Assembly (NCBI GenBank): GCA_003988855.1 | Contig: QYAI01000049.1 | Coordinates: 248,001 to 312,000, forward strand | From: Arachnopeziza araneosa | Taxonomy: Eukaryota > Ascomycota > Leotiomycetes > Helotiales > Arachnopezizaceae | Length of the DNA: 64,000 nucleotides | Direction of reading: 5' to 3' | Shown here: positions 47,476 to 59,800 of the stretch, in pieces | Position numbering within the stretch: position 1 is the first letter of the stretch | How the letters are laid out: each line of letters opens with the position of its first letter | Notes under the pieces: model-generated | The model's database searches: none | Seen by the model: the letters and a program-made list of their open reading frames with translations, nothing else | Told to the model about the DNA's origin: nothing | Program-made: the position numbers and the translations under genes

Positions 47476-49714
47476 CTAAGCAAATTGAAAACCTGCCTGA
47501 CCCTTTTCAAGTTTCACTTGCTTAGTCTGAGCAAGGGCAGTGATCTCAGAGAGCTTGTGGGGTACGACAGCTGGTCGCTCAACCAAAGGATGGAAGAGGA
47601 GTGGGAGCAAGGAAGACTTCCACTTCTCTTGTCCACGACTCTGGAGTATGACAATGGACATGAATATGATACTTGAAATACAGAGCACCATGGGAACAAT
47701 GAGGAATCCCCATCGGATATGATACAGAGCTACCCAAGCGCTCACTAAACCTGAGCTACTAGCAAAACCATCTTGCGGGGTTTGACGGATATGAGACGTC
47801 ATCATGGCCCCGATGTTACTCATATACAGTGCGAGGAGATAGCGGAGACTATTTGATTCATCGGCCGAGGAGGTGTATACCAGCTGGATGAATTGATTAT
47901 CGATATTCCAACCGTCGTTGGTTGTGTTCTTGGTTGCCTCGCCTGTGAAAGTGTCGATGAAGAAATTCTGTATTCCGAGATGAGCGAAGGCACCGACAGT
48001 CTTGGTGCATTTTGCTGAGTCCGCGATGTTTCCATTCTCGTCATAACAAGTTGGTGGTGTGAGGACGATATCTAAATCTTGTTGGTAGGTGGTCTTTGCG
48101 GATTCTGAGGTGTCGGTCCAATTCGAGGTGTCCTGGCTTGTGATGTTGAAGTTTTCCATGACTACGTTGCTATCATCCTCTACACACCACCACATGGCAC
48201 AATCAACTCCCACAGGACCCTCATCAACCGTTTCCCGGGCCATAGCGGTTAAGTGGATGATCAGGGGACCTACTCCTGGAATTGCCGTAGGATCGGGGTA
48301 TAGAGTATCCCCTATTGAACTTACGAGTCCAACTTGCTTGCTCATTACTAAGCGCGTCCCATAGAGAGTATAGTATCCCTCATCACTACCAATCGAGGAG
48401 TTGATGTCGGCACATTGTGAGCATACGCTTAGGGTCTGAACGTGATCCCAAGTGCAATTACCAGTATCGCAAGAGGCAACGCTTCTGACAGTCGAAGCGT
48501 CAGATCCCAACTGGTTGTAGAACATCCCATAATCAATATTTGCTAACATATCTAATGTTACCCCTTGATCCCCTAATGTGTCTCCTGTGGAGTATCGATT
48601 GAAAAAGCTGTAGTTGTTTCCTTGTGGGTATAAAGCTCCGCGATCGTAGTCAAAAACCATTACCCCATTATCCACGGTAATCGCGGCTTGAATGAGGGTA
48701 TGGAAGGATACGGTGAGGATTGTAATGATAGCACCAAAGGCACCTAGGAATCTAGTTTGTTGTCGTTAGTATCACGAATCTTAACTCGAATGTTGATGAA
48801 GGTGTAATCATAAGTAGAGATGCTCCTGCCAGTCTCCAAATGTATGATAGAAATTGATATAGTATTCGTAACATTCTTGAAAGCAGACCACTTCATCCTC
48901 CACGACCCAAGTTCTGTCACTGGAAACGCCTCACTGGTATGACAAGATTTGGGTGAAGGGTAATAAGATTAAACTTACTTGAAAGGTCGAGAAAATAGTA
49001 GTTGGACAGACCCCATAGGACCTCTACTGCTCTGATCGAAAGCGTCCAAATCCGTCAACTTACGGCTCTGTCTGTACCATATCCATTTCAACTGACTGAT
49101 GCTCGAAGCAAGTGGGACCGCCATGGCAACTTGGCTGAAGGTCGCCACCAGCTGGACCACCGAGCTCAGAGACCACTGGAGAACCCAAGACTCAGTATCC
49201 TTACCATTGTAGGCATGGAGGATACCGAAGACGGCAGCAAGTGTACCAAGCGAAATAATGCACGCGAAGATTTCAGTTACCCTAGTTAAGTACTTTGAGT
49301 CAGTGTTGTCTAGCATGAATGGTTTTGTAAAGCTCTCAACAGGTGATCTGCAACTTACCAATAGTCATTCATGAACTGTTTAGTTCGAGCTAATTGATCT
49401 GGCGTCTCTGAGGGAGGGTCTTGTGTGTCCGAGGGAAAATCTTGCTCTTCAGTGGTGGATACATAGGCTTCGGACTTGGGAACATAAGGCTCAGAGGTTG
49501 GAACGTAGGGTTCAGGAGTAGGAGCGTAAGGCTGAGGTGGGGAGGCATAAGTTTGAGGTATGGGAGCATAAAGTTGAGGTGAAGGAGTATAAGATTGAGA
49601 TGTAGAAACATAGGATTCAGACGACGGTACGTGGGAATCAGAAGTCGTAACATAAGAATCCGACGTCGTAACGTGGGTTTCAGATGTGGTGACGAAAGGT
49701 TCTTGGTACTGCAT
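47476..49714 (-). CDS. DUF3176 membrane protein
   Basis: Three exons: 49714-49359, 49281-48979 and 48751-47476, 644 aa; two introns restore the frame at FMNDYW/VTEIF and FK/FLGAF. The N-terminal ~100 residues are Tyr/Pro/Ser/Thr-rich imperfect repeats (YxPTxEPYVPTSEPYVPKSEA). Transmembrane segments lie around FACIISLGTLAAVFGIL, FLGAFGAIITILTVSFHTLI and, near the C-terminus, WGFLIVPMVLCISSIIFMSIVIL. The DUF3176 signature between the first two reads VLQWSLSSVVQLVATFSQVAMAVPLASSISQLKW then LDAFDQSSRGPMGS. Between TMs 2 and 3 lies a long, Cys-rich, N-glycosylatable domain (GNCTWDHVQTLSVCSQC). DUF3176 proteins are abundant in filamentous fungi, located at the plasma membrane or vacuole; their function is unknown. 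Confidence 0.88.
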
Positions 49715-51277
49715 CTTGCTGATGAAATATTTGCAGATTTTGATGTCGGCACAAAGCTCTAAGCTGTGGAAGAAATCGATACAGAAAATCTCTGCTTCTT
49801 ATCTTCACAACGTACAGCACTGAAGCAAGCCATGTTCTGGACTCATTCGATAACTCTCCCAAAGAGTTGCACCCTCTTCCACACTGGCAGAGAGAGAGGC
49901 GTATGCTGGCAATGTCCAGATTGACAAGGGGTGTATTTTAGAATCACCGTGGCCAAGCATTTGAAAGGTTGATGAACAGATGTGGGAACGGATGCGGCTG
50001 AATGACAGCCATGTTGAAATATTGGACTTGGCATCTGCCAGTGATACTTGATTGCTTTTGATCGAGGCTTGAATCAAGCTTGAATGGGGTTTTCTGGGGC
50101 TTAAGCTGAAGATTTCAGCCAGGCTACGGGCGAGGCGATAGTTCCGTATGGAGCCAAGAGTTGCAAAAAGCCACATTGCTTATCTCGCATCGCCATTGCG
50201 GCAGGACAAAGCTTGCCAGTTTGCGACACATGGACAATGGGCACGCGAGCCGTGTTTACTGTACCACCGCCTGACGCTCAGATAAGCGACATTCCAAAAA
50301 CGAGGCGGCTCAAAAATCTGCTGTTCCATTCCGATGGCGGGGGCCGGCGGAATCTCACTTGTCATGTGTGTTATAATAAGGCAGTCCCATTCTTTTAACA
50401 TCAAACAATTTGCATTCTCTTACTTTAATCATCTGGATTTTAATAGCGATTCTTCTCTCTTTTCCTAACAGTCTTTAACTTTAGTATCTAAATAACTCAC
50501 TTAATTACTGTAACTACATGTGTATGTTTACTCTTTGCCTCTTATATCCAGCTGTACTTTGCTTGTTGTTCGCAAATATCCAATTCAGTTTGGAATTATG
50601 AGTTTCCAATTGGCTTAACTGTCACTCTTGTATACTTTAGTGACAAATTTATCTGAGCTTATGTCTCTAGAAGCCAATGCTTATAAAGCATATTCAAGTA
50701 AGACTCTTTCAACGCGCTATGCCTAAGTATAACGAAACCATTAAATTTGCAAATTTAGAGGTTGATACTCGTTGCAGTGCATATGGCGAAATTGCAGCTT
50801 TATTCACCTACTCAGCAATTGACAAATCCTATCTCTAACTCATTCGATATCGCAGCAACATTAGTTTGAAATCTTGGGAAATTATCTCGGTCTTTCAACG
50901 AGTGGATACTTTCTATCAAAATCTTATGGCCGGGGCATCCGAGAGCTTTCAATTTGAGACTCATATCTGTGTGTAAAGAGCATGAACCAAATGACGAGCT
51001 TAAACTGAGAGGTTCAATGGTACCTGCATTAGTGACCTTGAGTTATCCGTCATAGCCGAAAAAGTGATTGAGTTGATGCATAAACCAGGGATTCCAACCA
51101 ACAGAATCGCCAATCTGTTCTGTGATCAACAAAGCCCATTAATCACGTCAGCTTCGCAATCCCCTCATCAATTTGGCCTCCCTTTAACTCCGTTATGCCC
51201 GTTAAATCTATATATATTTCTTTCTTGTCGCTAAATCTACCTTGTCGATTTCAAATTTGGTGCGAAATACATTCAGA
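49715..51277. other. AT-rich intergenic region
   Basis: About 1.5 kb between the DUF3176 (-) and aldo-keto reductase (+) genes. From about 50400 to 51250 it is distinctly AT-rich, with stops in all frames, compatible with an old, mutated repeat or element. Nothing coding is supported. Confidence 0.55.
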
Positions 51278-52412
51278 ATGGCAACTCCAAAAACTTCCGT
51301 GGATATCGTGTTCGGGGCCATGACTCTTGGCGACAAAGGTATTCTGCCCCACCCTTCCAATTACAATTATTAACACCAAAAACAGGTGCTGAACAAGTCC
51401 GTGTACACAGTCTTGAGGAGTCTGCTTCAATTCTCGATATCTTCCAGAAATATGGCCACTCGGAAATCGATACCGCCATTGTCTACGGTGGTGGTAGTTC
51501 TGAGAAATTTCTCGGGCAACTTCATTGGCAAGATCGAGGGATCATCATGGACACCAAATTCTCGCCTCGTGCTAATCTTGGTCTCGGCCCCGATGTTCAG
51601 AGCACTCACTCCCCATCTCATCTCCGTCTCGCATTGAAGAAATCTCTGGAGAGTCTGAAAGCGGATAAGATTGATATGTGGTATCTCCATGCTCCTGATC
51701 GGAGCACACCATATGAAACCACTCTTCAGGAAGTCAATAATCTTCACAAAGAGGGCTTCTTTCGACGATTTGGGATCAGTAATTATGCTGCTTGGGAAGT
51801 GGCGCAGATTTGTGAGATTTGTGATAGGAACGGGTGGATCAAACCAGTTGTTTATCAAGGCGTTTACAATGCCTTGCACAGAGGCGTGGAACCAGAGCTT
51901 TTCCCTTGTTTGAGGAAGTATGGCGTTGCTTTCTATGCCTTTAATCCGTTAGCAGGTGGTTACTTGACCTCACGGTATACCAGAGATCAGTTGAATGCTG
52001 ATGAAGGGATTGAGGAGGGGTCCAGATTTGATCCAAAGAGGAAACAGGGCCAGAATTACAGGAAAAGGTATTGGAATGAGAAGTATTTTGATGCTTTAGA
52101 TATACTCAGACCTGTAGGTATATCCTAGCCTTTCAAGTCTACTTTCGATTGAGAGACACTGACTTCAATTCGTTACAGGTAGCCAAAGAGCATGGCTTGA
52201 CCGAAGCAGAAATTGCTTTGAGGTGGATTACCAACCATTCTCTGCTAAAGAGAGAATTTGGTGATGCGATTATTATTGGTGCTAGCAGTGCTGCACAGCT
52301 TGAGGAGAACCTAATCAATTTTGAGAAAGGGCCTCTTCCTGAGGATGTGATCAAGGCGCTGGATGCGGGCTGGAAGACGGTCAAAGGAGTAGTTGCTCCG
52401 TATTTCCACTAG
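51278..52412 (+). CDS. Aldo-keto reductase (AKR7-like)
   Basis: Three exons: 51278-51338, 51386-52113 and 52179-52412, 340 aa. The (beta/alpha)8 fold is clear and the catalytic tetrad is visible: Asp49 and Tyr54 in EIDTAIVYGG, Lys78 in DTKFSP and His122 in WYLHAPDR. FRRFGISNYAAWEV, PVVYQGVYNALHR and AFNPLAGGYLT follow, with IIIGASSAAQLEENL near the C-terminus for NADPH binding. The sequence belongs with AKR7 aflatoxin-aldehyde-reductase-type enzymes, which reduce aldehydes to alcohols with NADPH. It lies 1.5 kb upstream of the reducing polyketide synthase on the same strand. As that synthase ends in a thioester reductase, this enzyme could reduce or modify the released aldehyde; this is inference from context. 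Confidence 0.9.
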
Positions 52413-53874
52413 AGCATTTATCTTTGATAAGTTAGTCTTGATATTTGAAAATAAAAATTCAGCAGAACTTAGAACAAGAATACTTGGAATGCTAATGTAG
52501 AAGTCTGACATTGTGATCGCGGTGATAATACTGAGTCAATCGGGAGCTTTCTACAATGTGCCACTTTTCCTTAATTTGTAAATAATTCAAGTTCGCGACT
52601 TTTGACTTTCTGTGAAAAAGAGGCTTAGGTTGGTTGACGAGTGTTGCGATTTCGTTCTCGTCTTATATTCCTCGACGGGCTTCACCTGACCGAGTAACTT
52701 TTCAACATAGGCTAAGTTTCTGTCAGCTTTAGCTAAGTCCAAACACGGAGAATGAATAAATTTATCTTTTTTTCAATCTATCTTATCATTAGATGGTTTG
52801 CAAGTGCCAAGTTATTCTCTGTGATTCCGCTTCCGTTTTCATGTAAGTACCACCAGTGGTTCGAAAAATAGCTCATTCTTCACTTGGCTTCTAGGTTAGC
52901 TACGAAATTATTCGCTTAAAGAGAGTGCTTACAGTTCAGTTCTTGGCAGATCACGAATCCCGACGTTGCATCTGATGTTGACAGAAGAGGCAAATCAGCC
53001 GAAAAAGTAAGCGGCACACAACCTTCAGCATAACAAAATATATTGTGCTTCTCAACGGACCGATGATCATTGGACCTTATCAGGAATGTTGGGATTATGT
53101 CTTGATAGGTCCCCCCTCTCTGCAAACCTTGCAATAACTTCACCCTCTCAGGGAGGGAACCACCCACCAAACCTAGCAATAGACAGTTTCTGGAAGCTCA
53201 CTTTCTTTTCATCTTGCGGTGAGAGCTGTTTCTACGTGTCATTGCATATTGATAGACCACTAAAGGTAGCTTGTCGGCATGGGCCATAGGACTGCATTAT
53301 CGAAGGAAGGAGGCGTGCAGCCCGCTTAGACGTCACCCTTGTACTACCATCCTCAAAATACCGTTGTGGGCGGCGAATCAAATGTTAAGGTAGGATTTTT
53401 GGTGTGTTTCCTCACCAAAAACTATTTTGCTCATTTCGGTCGTGTAAGCCCGCCTATTCTATGTGCAGCTAAGAAGTCGTGAGGGACGAATGTTCATGGC
53501 ATTCGGAACGATGACCAGTTTAGCCCGCGGATGAGTCTTAATAAGGATTTAATACTAAAGATAGTGTGGGAGCGATATCGACAGGTTAGTCGAGCAGGTA
53601 TCCAATCTCACTATGTAAGGGGACGAAGTGTATGCAAGCCTCGTGTAGGCATTCGAAGAGTGGAGAGCTAAGCGATATAGCCTGTGTCCTGGTCGCTCCC
53701 TCCTTGTCTCGTAACACACTAGGTTTTTGACGTGGAGGATTCAGGGGTTATCTGACATTTATAATTTATCCTACTCACTGCTTTTCAACTTTAGGTGAGC
53801 TAATCTTGTCGGTTTCATATTTTCGTATGCGAACACAATAAAACTTCACTCAGACAGGTAGGAAAGTAATCTAA
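52413..53874. other. Intergenic region, likely synthase promoter
   Basis: About 1.46 kb between the aldo-keto reductase and the polyketide synthase. No coding frame is supported. It presumably includes the synthase promoter; no clear palindromic cluster-regulator motif could be named. Confidence 0.5.
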
Positions 53875-56800
53875 ATGTATTTAGCGATGCATCAAATAAC
53901 CGAAGATCATTGCTGTGGCGCCGCTTGCGGGAATGTTACGATCACAGGAGAGGCGAATGATGCTAGAGAAGAGCCGTTACTTATCTCTACGACTAATGGC
54001 TCACATATGCCAGACGGCATTTTGAGGAATACTGCTGCAACAGAGTTAATACACAACCCCACCATCACCAATGGCTTCCATTTCCTTGACGACGTTCTGG
54101 AAAGTCCAAAGACCACCACGTCTGAGGACAAAACAATGCCTATCGCGGTAATTGGAATGAGCTGTCGATTCCCCGGTGATGCTAGCAATGTTGAGAAATT
54201 CTGGGAATTGATCTCACAGGGCCGTAGTGCTTGGTCTGAGATCCCACCCAGAAGTTTCAATACAACAGCATTTTACCATCCCAACAAGAGGAGGAACGGG
54301 ATTGTATGTCTTCCGGATTTCCGAACCGCTTCTCTCAAATCTAACTTTTGATCATAGATAAATGCTCGAGGCGGCTATTTCCTGAAGCAAGACCTCTCAC
54401 ATTTCGATGCCCAATTCTTCAGTATCAGCCCGGAGGAGGCGAAGGTAATTTGAACCCGTGAGTGTTCCATATAATCCTCACTTAGAATCTTAGGCGATGG
54501 ATCCTCAGCAGAGGATAATGCTAGAGTGTGCATACGAAGCCCTAGAGAATGGGAAGTTATAATGACACCCACAAGTGAAAAATGGCTGACACATTTTAGC
54601 TGGGTTGCCACTGAAAAGTGTTGCAGGTAGTAACACGTCCGTATTCACTGCAACTTTCAACAATGACTATGAGGAGATTCTTCTCCAAGATCTGGAGAAT
54701 ACCCCCCTGTATCATAGCACAGGAACTGCACACTCAATCTTGGCCAATCGTGTATCTTATTTTTTTAATCTCAAGGGGCCGAGTATTGCGTTAGATACTG
54801 CCTGCTCTGGCAGTCTTGTTGCTTTTCATCTTGCATGCCAAAGCCTTCGTTCTTCCGAGTCAAAACAAGCTATTGTGGGAGGCTCAAATGTTATTTTGAA
54901 CCCTGATTTGATGGCTAAAATGACACCGATGGGGTACGGAAATAATAAACACGATTGATCTACCCATAAAACTGACCCAAAGTTAGATTTTTCTCGCCTG
55001 ATGGAAAGTGTTATACTTTCGATGATCGTGCTTCGGGGTATGCCCGTGGGGAAGGCGTTGCAGCCATCATCTTGAAGCCCTTATCAGATGCCATACGAGA
55101 TGGTGATCCAATTAGAGCAGTAATCAGAGAGAGTGTTGTGAATTCGGACGGCAAGACAGCTGGTATTACGATGCCAAGTCAAGAAGCTCAAGAAAATCTT
55201 ATCAGATCTGCATATTTGAATGCTGGATTAGATCCTCTTGAAACAGGATACGTCGAAGCCCATGGCACTGGCACACAAGCTGGCGATCCAATCGAAGCTG
55301 GCGCCATCGCGTCCGTATTTGGAACTGACAGATCAACCGATAGCCCTCTCCTCATAGGTTCCGTCAAAACCAATGTTGGCCATTTGGAAGGAGCAAGTGG
55401 TATTGCCGGTATTATAAAAGCTGTCATGATACTCGAGAAAGGTTTCATCCCACCTAGTTTGAACTTTGAGAAGCCGAATCCACGTATTCCCCTCGAGGAG
55501 TGGAAACTGAAGGTGGCTCCGCCTTCTTCCCCTATGAATCAAGCTTACTTTACAGGTACCGCTCAAATTGGAACAATGGCCATCTAAGACTGCTTGCCGT
55601 ATTTCAGTCAATAGCTTTGGATTTGGCGGAACAAATGGCCATGCAATCATCGAAGATTTCAACCATTATCAGTCTTCGAAGGGTTGGAAAGGATATCGGC
55701 GAACAGATCGGTCCTCGGACAATCTTATTTCGGAACTCACTGTAAATGGAGTAAGAGATCAACGAAAAATTTTCGTACTATATTCAAACGATCAAGACAC
55801 CATAAAAACACTCGCTAAAGACTTGACGAGCTATATTCAGAAACACAAAGCAAGTAAACAAGGCTGGTTAAGCGATCTTGCTTACACTCTCGGCCAGCGC
55901 CGCTCTATCTTGCCATGGAAGTCAGCAATATCCGCGACCTCACCAACCCAGTTACTCGAAGCACTTCAAGCTATACCGAAACCTACAAGATCATCAAGAG
56001 TTCCTAGATTAGGGTTTGTATTCACTGGTCAAGGTGCGCAATGGTGGGCGATGGGTAGGGAACTAATGAATGCGTATCCCGTATTCAAATCTTCTTTAGA
56101 GATGGCCGATAAACATTTGCAATCTTTTAAAGCATCTTGGTCTATAATCAGTAAGTGTAAAATGGTTCGGTCATCTACTGAGCTTACTTGCGTATAGCCG
56201 AACTGAATCGAGATTCTAAAACCACACGTGTGAATATTGCTTCAATAAGTCAACCGATATCAACAGCTATCCAAGTAGCACTTGTAGATCTATTAGGCTC
56301 TTGGGGAGTCAAACCTACTGCTGTTGTAGGTCATTCAAGTGGCGAAGCTGCTGCTGCGTATGCTGCTCGTGCCTTGAGTATGCAATCAGCATTATCGGTC
56401 ACGTACTTTAAGGGGCTTCTCATTGAGACTTTGAAAGACAAGGCTCCGCACCTCAGAGGCGCCATGATGTCTGTCGGTCTATCGCAAGAGGATACAGAGA
56501 CCCATATCTCCACCATAAATTCTGGGAAGATTGTTGTCGCTTGCATCAACAGTCCCACCAATGTCACCGTCTCTGGTGACGATATCGCGATCAATGAGCT
56601 CTGCAAAAGACTCGAATTCGAAAATATCTTTGCTCGAAAGCTCAAAATTGACACCGCTTATCATTCTTTCCATATGGAACCCATTTCAAACGACTATTAT
56701 CAGGCATTGAATAAATTAAAAACAATTCTCCCACCAAAGGTTAAACTTTGGAGTTCTGTTACAGGCGGTCTTGCAAACTCCATTGAGCTTGATGCCTCTT

Positions 56801-59800
56801 ATTGGGTGAGACATATGATTTCCCCTGTACGTTTTTCGGACGCTCTACGCAGCCTCTGCCTCGAAAGTAGTGCAGTAGACCAACGACGGCCAGCGGCGTC
56901 GGAAGTTGATGTGGATATTCTAATCGAGATTGGACCGCACTCTGCTCTCGCCGGGCCTATCAAGCAAATACTCAAGAGCCCATATTTGGACGGTTCTGGG
57001 ATTATCTATGCACCATCACTGGTTCGAGATAACGATGCAATCCTGACCGCTCAACAGTTGGTGTGCACATTGCTTGCTAATGGATATCCAGTTGATCTCA
57101 ATGCCGTAAACTTCCCCAGAGGTAACGAAAGGAAACAGGTCGTTGTAAACTTGCCTCCATATCCATGGAATCATACAGTTAGCTATTGGCATGAGTCTCG
57201 TCTGAGCTTAAATCACCGTTTTCGACAGAATGCGCGTCACGATTTGCTCGGAGCTCCAGTGACTGACTTCAACGACTTGGAACCAAAATGGAGAAACACG
57301 ATCCGAGTTTCTGATATGCCTTGGATTAAAGATCACAGAGTCCAGTCAAGCATTCTGTATCCGGCTGCGGGTTTTATCGTTATGGCTATCGAAGCAATGA
57401 TCCAGAGCACAGCACAACAGAAGAAGAAAGCCATTGGCTACAGATTAAGGAACGTAAGCTTCAGTAAAGCACTCCTAATCCCAGAGGCTTCCGGCGGTAT
57501 CGAGACAAGTTTTGCTCTACGGCCATTTGCAGAAAATCCTTTTGGCTCCTCATCGACATGGCAGGATTTCCGCGTCTTCTCACACAATGAACAGGAAGGA
57601 TGGAGTGAACATTGTCGAGGCCTGATCGCGGTTGAATTCGATTCACAACAATCCGAAGTCGATGGAGGTCGAGAGGAGAGACAAGATGGATCTGCTTGCA
57701 AGCTCAAATATGCAAATGCCAAATCCATTTGTAAAGAAACCGTGCTCCCAAGGAAGTTGTACGATTCTTTTGACGCCATTGGACTTCAATTTGGAAGCAC
57801 ATTTCAAAATCTGGTCAGCATTCATCGAGGACCTGGTGAATCTCTCTGCGCATTTTCAGTCCCGGACACTGGAGCCATTATGCCTCAAAATTTTGAGTAC
57901 CCCCATCTCATACATCCAGCTACGCTCGATGCAGTCTTTCAGGCCATTTTTCCTACCCTTACCAGTGGAGACGCTCGGTTTCCAGATCCCATGCTGCCAA
58001 CCTTTATCGAAGAACTCTATATTGCTCAAGAAATCGATAATTCATATGGACACCAGTTCCTTCTCCACGCACTCGCGTCTCGGAAAGGAGCTCGTGAAGC
58101 TACAGCTGATGTGCTTGTCGTCGATACTTCAATATCTGACTCTTTCCCTGTAATTGAGGCAAAAGGCTGCCGCTACACTGTTGTTGGAAATGTGGATTTA
58201 GCTGAACAGTATCAGGAAGCGAAACCACTTTGTTTCAAGTTACGTTGGGATCTAGATGCTGACTTCACCAATGAAGATACTACACAGTCCTGGAATACGC
58301 CTTTTAACCCGGCGATCTCAGAAGAAATAGCCCATCTTGAGCAGGCAGCTTTCTACTATATCGAAAACGCTTTGGCGATTCTCACCGACGAAGAATATCA
58401 AAATATGGAGCTACATCTTCAATCATTTTATGATTGGATGAGAGTCCAGAGCAGGTCAGCAAAGGAGGGCGTCCTCGACCACTTAACTCCAAAGGTATTG
58501 ACAGCTACTGCCGAGGAGCGACAGTTAATCCTTACAGCATCGAAAACGTCTTGTGCGGACGGTCGTTTGCTCTGTCGAGTCGGCGAAAACTTGGTGAATA
58601 TTCTTAGAAAAGAAGTCGAACCTCGTGCTTTAATGCTCGAAAATGACCTGCTCTACGACTTCTACGCTACAGCCATCGGCACAAAGCAAAGCATTTCGCA
58701 AATGGTCGGTTATATTGACAAACTTGCTTTTAAGAATCCAAGTATGACTATCCTAGAGATTGGTGTCGGCGCCGGAATTGGAACCATTCCGGTCCTGCAA
58801 ACTTTGGGAGGGTTTGCCAACAAGGATGCTCGCTTCAGCCATTATGACTTTACAGACAATTCAAGCGAATCTTTTGAAAGTGCTCAGAATAGGTTTAAAG
58901 AATGGGGTAATTTGATCAGCTTCAAAAAGCTCGATATCGAAGCCGACCCGGAATCTCAAGGATTTCAAAACGGCAAATATGACTTGATTATCTCTGCCAA
59001 CGCGCTGCACTCTACACGCAGTATGGATACGACAATGAACCACATCCGAAAGCTTTTAAAACAAGGTGGAAAGCTCATCACTGTAGAGACTACACGTCCT
59101 ATGCTACATTATTCGGTCATATTTGCTACCCTTCCTGATTGGTGGCGAGGTAAGAAATCCATATCCTTATCTTCGCAAACAGTGCTCTAATCATCATTAC
59201 AGGCAATGAAAAGACTCAAAAATCTGGCCCAAATTTATCTGAATCCGAGTGGAAAATCCTACTGGAGAAACACCGCTTTGGCCTGGATTTCTGCTTGCCT
59301 GACTTTTCGATTGAACGAGATCAAATGAGTAGCCTGATCGTGTCAACCGCTGTTGGGGAACAGCCTCATTACCTGCCAATGACAATCGTCCACGATGGAA
59401 CCATGACAGGTCTATCTTTTGATACCTTGAAGTCATCCTTTGAAACCGTAACTGGAGTAGATCTAACATTTACAACATTGGCAGAGGCTCAGGTTGATGG
59501 TAAAGTTTGCATCTTTTTATGCGAGCTCCATGAGCCAATACTAAATGATCCAAATCCTGCTCAATTCAACTCAATAAAGTCTATCCTTTTAGCTGCTAAA
59601 GGTGTGCTCTGGATATCTCGCGGTGGTTCAGTCTTGGGCGAGAAGCCAGAAGCCAGTCTCATCATTGGACTGCTTCGAACTCTCCGAGTTGAACACCAAG
59701 CTTCGAAATTTGCAACCCTTGATCTTGATGCTCAAAACCAACTAAGTGACGCTGCAGCTGCAAGAACTATTATAGATATATTTAACTACGTTTTCGATCT

